This document shows positions 6,901 through 10,662 of a DNA stretch of 10,662 bases, in pieces. Position 1 is the stretch's first letter; the number at the start of each line of letters is the position of its first letter. The stretch covers positions 1 through 10,662 of the forward strand of contig JAEORG010000051.1 in NCBI GenBank assembly GCA_016841005.1, read 5' to 3'. The notes below the pieces were generated by a model. That model saw only the letters and a program-made list of their open reading frames with translations, had not been told where the DNA came from and did not search any database. The position numbers and the translations under genes were made by a program. The DNA comes from Candidatus Thorarchaeota archaeon (GTDB lineage: Archaea; Asgardarchaeota; Thorarchaeia; Thorarchaeales; Thorarchaeaceae).

Positions 6901-9900
6901 ATAGAGAGAGATATTGTCATAATATGGAGTTGGAGATATTAATGGGAACAATAGCTGAGTTTGGCGCTCGACGGTGCTAGCAACTAAAGAAGTAGTCCGT
7001 TCAGCAAAGTATGGAATTGTTGTGCTACGATTCAAAAGAATATACACAGGATGTGAAGAAACCAAATTCAGATTATCTAATACAGTACTATTGAAACTGA
7101 TCTCATAATAGGTCCCATAGATGTACAATGTGTAGGAGTTGGATGGGATTAATGTGGGACCACTTCCATGACTTAGTTCAATCATGGTCTTATCCAGTGT
7201 AATCAAAAGACCAGTTCCTCGATCTAGATAACGGAACTGAATTGTTATGTTATCCAAGAAGGGAGTAGCTCCAGGAGTTTTCAGAATGACTAATTCAGTT
7301 GGCCGCTTTGTTACTTCTGCATTAACTGAACGGAATGCCTGTTGATAGAATGGCTCACCAGATCTAGTTAGTTGGACAGATATACTGTAGAAATCTGGAT
7401 TCCCGAGTGCAGAACTATTTATCAGAATTGTATAGACGCCATTACCCTCATAGTTAATCCAGTAATTGGTATCTAGAACAAGCACTTCATCTGCTGTTCC
7501 ACAGCTGAGTGAAACTGTAGATGATGGAATGCCCGTTCCTGTCGCATCATCAGTATAGCTCACACTGAATGTGACGTTATCTCCGAAAGGTGTTCTTTCT
7601 GGAGAAGAATAAGTAAGTTGGGTTGACCTCGATAATACGGTAAATGAGAACTCGTGGTTTGCATCACTTACGTAATATGACCCAGTATATGTTACTGTTG
7701 CAGTGATTAGGAATGAGCCTGTTGCTCCATAGACAGTTGTATTCAAATCGACAGAGAATAGACCATCTCCCAAGAATACAACACTATAGTTCCCGCTTCC
7801 CACATTTAGTGTCAATGTTCCTGTGAGCCCAACTGAACTATCAGCTATAAGGTCCGTGTATATGAATTGAAGTGTGACTATATCCAAGTACTGCCCAGGA
7901 GTATAATCCCCGAGCTCAAGTTGTGATGAACGCTCAATCACATCAATTGTGAGTGAGTGCAGGAGAATCGCACTATAGAATGGACTTCCTGTCCAGGTAA
8001 TATTCAGATGAAGTGTCTTCAATCCTGTTGAGCCAAACTCCGATGTGTTTATGGTTAGAGTGAATATTCTCGTTGTGGGGTTATATGATATTGAATACAT
8101 CAATGAGCTTTCATTAAGGAGGATACTCAAGCTCGGTGAGTTCTGTATTAATTCAGTACTCAAGAAGTCAACGTAGCTGAATGTGTAAATTGCATCTTCC
8201 CCATATGGTGTGGCTGATGCAGGATTGTAGTCAATGTTGGTGGGTCGTTCCAGAATATTCAGGTTGACCTGTAGTGTCTTGTTTTCATACAGAGGAGATA
8301 CTCCACTCTCCCACATGAAGGCAATATTAAAGCTGAACACACCTGTACTATCTGCCTTTGTAGTGTTGATATGGAATTCGTATACACCAGTAGTTCCGAT
8401 TTCGAAGAAATAGAAATCAGATTGAGCAATAGTATTTCCTCCACCTAGAGGAGATATTATCATGAATACATGATTGGTATCGTTGGATATTCCAAGTGAA
8501 CTAACGATATCGTAGTATACAATGGTAAATGTAATATTATGCAAGTAGTATGAAGCATCTGGTGTGTCATCGAGGTACAAATCTGTTAATCGACCTACTA
8601 TTCTTACAGATGCAGGTATCGTTCGCGGTTCATATTTGTTATACCCAGTCCAACTTATTGAAATTGATAGATTCTTCCAACCTGCTGTCGCCCATTGACT
8701 CGTGGGAATTGTGATGTTGTAGTGCCCGTCTCCAAAGGAGGATACAGCACTAGTAAATGATAATGATGGCAGATCAGATGCAGATACAGATACTGCAACC
8801 TCAAAAGTTCCATTTGTAATTCCGAGGTTCAGGTCAGTGTCTTCGTAAAAGATAAGGACAACTAGGTCATCACCATAGCTGGTTTGTTGGATAACCTGAT
8901 CGAGTGTTAGTTCTGTATTGTGTGGTCGAATTGTAAGTTCCATCTCAATTGTGTGATTTTGTATAGATGGAGCTTTGAAATCCACATGAATTGGATGCAT
9001 CTGAGTAGAATCTGTATCGAGAGTGTATATTGTTATATTGTACTCTCCAGGAGAAATTTCTGAAACAGTATAATTGTAATCTCCAAGACCGTGACTACCG
9101 GTCCAGTTACATGTGATGTAACTTTCCATTCCCTGAAGTGGAATCTCATGATCTGAATCAATCCATTTAACAATAAATGAATCAGCTTGACCTAGCGGGA
9201 TTTCCAATGTATTCTGGATGTAATCCAATCTTGTATAGAGTTCTCTGACCTCGAAACCTAAATTGAATGTCGTTGGAACGACAAATGATGAGTTTCCAGA
9301 TATCTGAATTTTGTATTGGCCCAAAGGTGCTGTGCTTGTATTTAGCCAGAATCTATAGTCACCGGGAGATCCCGCTACTGGTGCGACGGTCCAAGTTTCT
9401 GTCCAATTACAAGAGAGAGTTGCTGAATCTAAGTTAGTACCAAAATAATCTCGGAATTTTATAACGAAAGTCTGATTATCGCCTAAAGGACCATTTATCG
9501 TAGTAGTCGCTGGCTCGACGATTATCATGGTTCCGAGTAGGTTGACATTTAAGGTTAAAGCATAATATTGAGAATCAAAGTAATCATTGTTCCAATTTAG
9601 ATTTAACAAATACTGACCAGAGGAACTGAGTTCGCTTGAGTCCAATGTTATGACATATACACCATTATCATATCCGAGATATTTTGTACCAGTTGTCCAA
9701 TTAACGGATAATTGACCACGAGATGCCACGACATCTGGAATATCACTATCATTGACTTGAATCTTAATCGAGAATAGATCTGGATAAGTCACATTTGTGA
9801 TACCCGTGCCTACTGCATCGCTAGGACTCAGTAGGGCGAGTATGGACTTATGAATTACTTTGAAACTTCTGCGGAAGAATCCTGTTTCATTCCATGAGCT

Positions 9901-10662
9901 TCCTGCAACACTGTTGTTCGAGAATGCTTGAAATATCCAATTACCTGCAGATGCATTACCACTGAAAGAGAGTGTAGAAGAGTTCGCAAAACCATTGACA
10001 TCTACAGTTGCAATTTCAGAATACCATAATGCACCTGATGGGTCAAAAATCGAGATATTAACACTTGAACCAACGAAACGTGAATCGAAAACTGTAGTAA
10101 ATTCGATGTCGTTGTCCATTCGTACGTCGATGAACTGATCTGTAACCCCAGATGTAACATTCTTCATCAATACATCTGTAATCATATTCAATCCCTGACT
10201 CTCTATTAACCAGTGGCCTTCTGGGTCAAGTGTCTTGAATGAACTGATATTAGCGTACCATTGTCCCTCATCCCACGAATAAGTGTAATTTACTTCGGTG
10301 AGTCGCGGGGAACCAACCCAATACACATCTCTGTAGACAGGGAGCGAGATGTTATAGTAGAAGCGATTTTCATATCCAGTTGGTGGATTCACATCAAACC
10401 AAGTGGTGTAGTTCACGAGAGTGGCATTTCCCACTATGAAGTTCTCACCGAGTGCTGATGAATCAAATGAATAAGTGGTCGTTTTTGTACCTGTTGCATA
10501 GAGATTTGTCTGCACATCAAAATCAACTCTGATGTCACGATTTGGATCTGGGACACTAGGTGTGGGAGTCCAAGTGAAATTGACTTGAAGTGGGTTTGTC
10601 CAAGATTCGCTACTTGCAGGATAATCAACCAGATAACCAGTTCCGTTTATAGTTGAACTTCC
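3955..10662 (-). CDS. Giant tandem Ig-like-repeat surface protein with one TM helix and a cytoplasmic tail (5' partial)
   Basis: The frame is open from the right edge to the TAA at 3955-3957, giving 2235 visible residues; the true start and signal peptide lie outside the window. From the N-terminal side it has about 180 Tyr/Trp/Asn-rich residues, a divergent beta domain (about 182-270), 17 tandem Ig-like domains of about 100 residues (about 270-2010), a transmembrane helix (about 2028-2048) and a basic-then-acidic helical tail of about 185 residues. The repeats share a beta pattern: an R-P/S-T-x-L linker, T-P-Y/F-G-D-N then alternating hydrophobics, Y-x-D, G-I-x-x-A, G-N-G-x-Y-x-L-x-L-x-T, G-x-T-G and a closing strand. 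About 60 N-x-S/T sequons and only three cysteines are seen. By topology it is a type I cell-surface protein, perhaps an adhesin, receptor or envelope scaffold. I cannot name its family. It is convergent with tyrS and has its own transcript. Confidence 0.85.
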   Translation of the reverse strand, partial: GSSTINGTGYLVDYPASSESWTNPLQVNFTWTPTPSVPDPNRDIRVDFDVQTNLYATGTKTTTYSFDSSALGENFIVGNATLVNYTTWFDVNPPTGYENRFYYNISLPVYRDVYWVGSPRLTEVNYTYSWDEGQWYANISSFKTLDPEGHWLIESQGLNMITDVLMKNVTSGVTDQFIDVRMDNDIEFTTVFDSRFVGSSVNISIFDPSGALWYSEIATVDVNGFANSSTLSFSGNASAGNWIFQAFSNNSVAGSSWNETGFFRRSFKVIHKSILALLSPSDAVGTGITNVTYPDLFSIKIQVNDSDIPDVVASRGQLSVNWTTGTKYLGYDNGVYVITLDSSELSSSGQYLLNLNWNNDYFDSQYYALTLNVNLLGTMIIVEPATTTINGPLGDNQTFVIKFRDYFGTNLDSATLSCNWTETWTVAPVAGSPGDYRFWLNTSTAPLGQYKIQISGNSSFVVPTTFNLGFEVRELYTRLDYIQNTLEIPLGQADSFIVKWIDSDHEIPLQGMESYITCNWTGSHGLGDYNYTVSEISPGEYNITIYTLDTDSTQMHPIHVDFKAPSIQNHTIEMELTIRPHNTELTLDQVIQQTSYGDDLVVLIFYEDTDLNLGITNGTFEVAVSVSASDLPSLSFTSAVSSFGDGHYNITIPTSQWATAGWKNLSISISWTGYNKYEPRTIPASVRIVGRLTDLYLDDTPDASYYLHNITFTIVYYDIVSSLGISNDTNHVFMIISPLGGGNTIAQSDFYFFEIGTTGVYEFHINTTKADSTGVFSFNIAFMWESGVSPLYENKTLQVNLNILERPTNIDYNPASATPYGEDAIYTFSYVDFLSTELIQNSPSLSILLNESSLMYSISYNPTTRIFTLTINTSEFGSTGLKTLHLNITWTGSPFYSAILLHSLTIDVIERSSQLELGDYTPGQYLDIVTLQFIYTDLIADSSVGLTGTLTLNVGSGNYSVVFLGDGLFSVDLNTTVYGATGSFLITATVTYTGSYYVSDANHEFSFTVLSRSTQLTYSSPERTPFGDNVTFSVSYTDDATGTGIPSSTVSLSCGTADEVLVLDTNYWINYEGNGVYTILINSSALGNPDFYSISVQLTRSGEPFYQQAFRSVNAEVTKRPTELVILKTPGATPFLDNITIQFRYLDRGTGLLITLDKTMIELSHGSGPTLIPSNSYTLYIYGTYYEISFNSTVLDNLNLVSSHPVYILLNRSTTIPYFAERTTSLVASTVERQTQLLFPLISPTPYYDNISLYLDYLDFSTSDGIVGALVIITVSNSSSPTYYIEELGNGQYLIEIPTTQFGTTGLIFINISVSRTGIPFYSTRTATQIPATIRLVQTSLIAEIPPAGRVVAGENMVINLTLSDSDHDLPVTGAIFATSWTNTSTLFAEIGSGIYSLTLNTTGLTAQTYTFSISSSKTLYATANISVTILLGAATTQITVEQSIYYADWGEQIFIRAVVRETNYFAPIDGMNVTIFWDTRTYDMTDLGNGTYTLLLDTSDSDYGNYEPIITASRQYYQTKQRAFSLIVSKAPGQIVPETALITIYYDSEVNFYIYLNDTISNAPVSGASLTMEWNNTVYVLTSNGTLGFFDGNISAAGFEIGVYSLAFSAFAPNHNFLDLAISVSINPIATQLELEGNPTSIVAYFGDIIELRVHYNDSLNGGSITGALVEYVLGSLSGNLTQDLDGTYFVSLNTSLLAAQSLYLRLSASKENYATNIRLIVTNILLRPTSVTVIETVQSGHYLETIGYSFNLNDTLSNMGIENATITIIWDGPDGTISEIGNGGYGITLILNLTQPRDYLVIVTFTKSNYESISINVWATLQPTHAEIIAPSLFYAPINEPSSISIQLVSLLDDSTISDIEGIADWSLFGTTSLEMLPNGNYSLLIRGDLPLGTYSVLLSFPSSRYAITSWSLDIIVRPIATSLTTTNTTLDSFPGDLLTLTLTYWDIDHDAGVTGANIDVSFTEGAVEYLGFDEENGVYQLGLTVNAGQTFYVTLTFSKENYSSQVVVYEIHSDITSEQLLTQALTLGGGSALILASLLIVLYLRVWSIPKIIRAINRMIKQLNKGKIPARADVALRSTLLLAMINEELKPSGVVKDRDDIVGESIEISVPEVEELLEYLANLTGLGQIEIDAFRADLARMKSSERPGFLKEVIAQEEARRADDIARADMIEEKEVEEVTLEQTPEDLEEIREKLLTKGMSPDEIDIILDEAKNLSKADLKALLDSLGIKLE
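3958..4512 (-). other. Cytoplasmic tail of the giant surface protein
   Basis: About 185 residues follow the membrane helix and differ sharply from the ectodomain: Lys/Arg/Glu/Asp-rich, few aromatics, apparently all helical. In order there is a basic amphipathic juxtamembrane helix (KIIRAINRMIKQLNKGK), a segment with LLLAMINEEL, a block around VPEVEELLEYLANL, a charged helix (EVIAQEEARRADDIARAD), an acidic linker (EEKEVEEV), and a compact C-terminal helical unit of about 45 residues from PEDLEEI to the end, containing GMSPDEID and SKADLKALLDSLG. I recognise no named domain; the last unit superficially recalls short helical modules such as SHOCT or UBA-like folds, without conserved residues to prove it. 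Confidence 0.6.
4519..4581 (-). other. Single transmembrane helix of the giant surface protein
   Basis: The codons for TLGGGSALILASLLIVLYLR form the only long uncharged hydrophobic run in the visible protein. It is followed by Arg, Trp and a Lys/Arg-rich stretch, so the positive-inside rule puts the repeats outside and the tail in the cytoplasm. Confidence 0.85.
4628..9865 (-). repeat. Array of 17 diverged Ig-like protein repeats
   Basis: Seventeen units can be delimited by eye, with their strand-A/B anchors (TPYGDN or equivalent) near 9790, 9485, 9190, 8870, 8550, 8205, 7885, 7590, 7260, 6925, 6595, 6315, 6022, 5720, 5430, 5135 and 4845, a mean spacing of about 309 bases. Units 6-10 close with a T/S-G-x-P-F-Y-type motif, while most of units 11-17 close with S-K/R-x-x-Y followed by a beta strand. 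The repeats are clear at protein level but strongly diverged in DNA, so this is old duplication, not a recent satellite-like expansion. Confidence 0.75.
9850..10120 (-). other. Divergent beta domain preceding the repeat array
   Basis: This segment (starting near RMDNDIEF and including VNISIFDPSGALWY, a NASAGNWIFQAF strand and a following NNS) has the alternating pattern of a macroglobulin/MG2-like or Ig-like domain: an extracellular strand, a D-P-S-G turn, then G-N-W-x-F-x-A. It lacks the TPYGDN and GNGxY anchors of the 17 repeats, so it is treated separately. The assignment to an MG2-like fold is tentative. Confidence 0.35.

Noticed and set aside
4628..9865. CRISPR or DNA satellite array
   Set aside because: The roughly 309-base periodicity is visible only in the translated protein; DNA repeats are diverged and there are no short identical repeats with spacers.

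Overview
The window looks archaeal, most likely an Asgard-type archaeon (Thorarchaeia-like is my best guess, unproven). The reasons are a compact TyrRS of archaeal/eukaryotic type, Shine-Dalgarno-led and tightly packed genes, moderate-to-low G+C (roughly 40% by eye), and a giant membrane-anchored surface protein built of tandem Ig-like domains. No rRNA, tRNA, CRISPR array or insertion sequence was seen, and no gene-free stretch exceeds 40 bases.

Layout. On the + strand: the last 62 codons of an unidentified gene (2-190), a UbiA-superfamily polyprenyl-phosphate phosphoribosyltransferase-like membrane enzyme (206-1165), a small PHP-domain metal-dependent phosphoesterase (1175-1849), a flippase-like/LPG-synthase-TM (UPF0104) membrane protein (1842-2879) and tyrosyl-tRNA synthetase (2916-3929). 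Gaps are 15, 9, -8 and 36 bases, so the first four are probably one operon and tyrS may be cotranscribed. On the - strand, converging on tyrS with a 25-base gap, one reading frame fills 3955-10662 and runs off the window. It gives at least 2235 residues: an N-terminal region, one divergent beta domain, 17 tandem Ig-like repeats of about 100 residues, one transmembrane helix and a cytoplasmic tail of about 185 residues. Its real start lies beyond the right edge.

How the genes may work together (inference). The UbiA protein resembles mycobacterial decaprenyl-phosphate phosphoribosyltransferase far more than ether-lipid or quinone UbiA enzymes. Followed by a phosphoesterase and a flippase-like protein, it suggests a three-step route: PRPP-dependent synthesis of a polyprenyl-phospho-ribose-5-phosphate, removal of the 5-phosphate, then membrane translocation, giving a pentose donor for surface glycans. 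The neighbouring giant protein carries roughly 60 N-glycosylation sequons in its ectodomain and is a plausible, untested acceptor. The ectodomain, single membrane pass and helical acidic tail have the layout of an adhesin or receptor linking the cell exterior to the cytoplasm.
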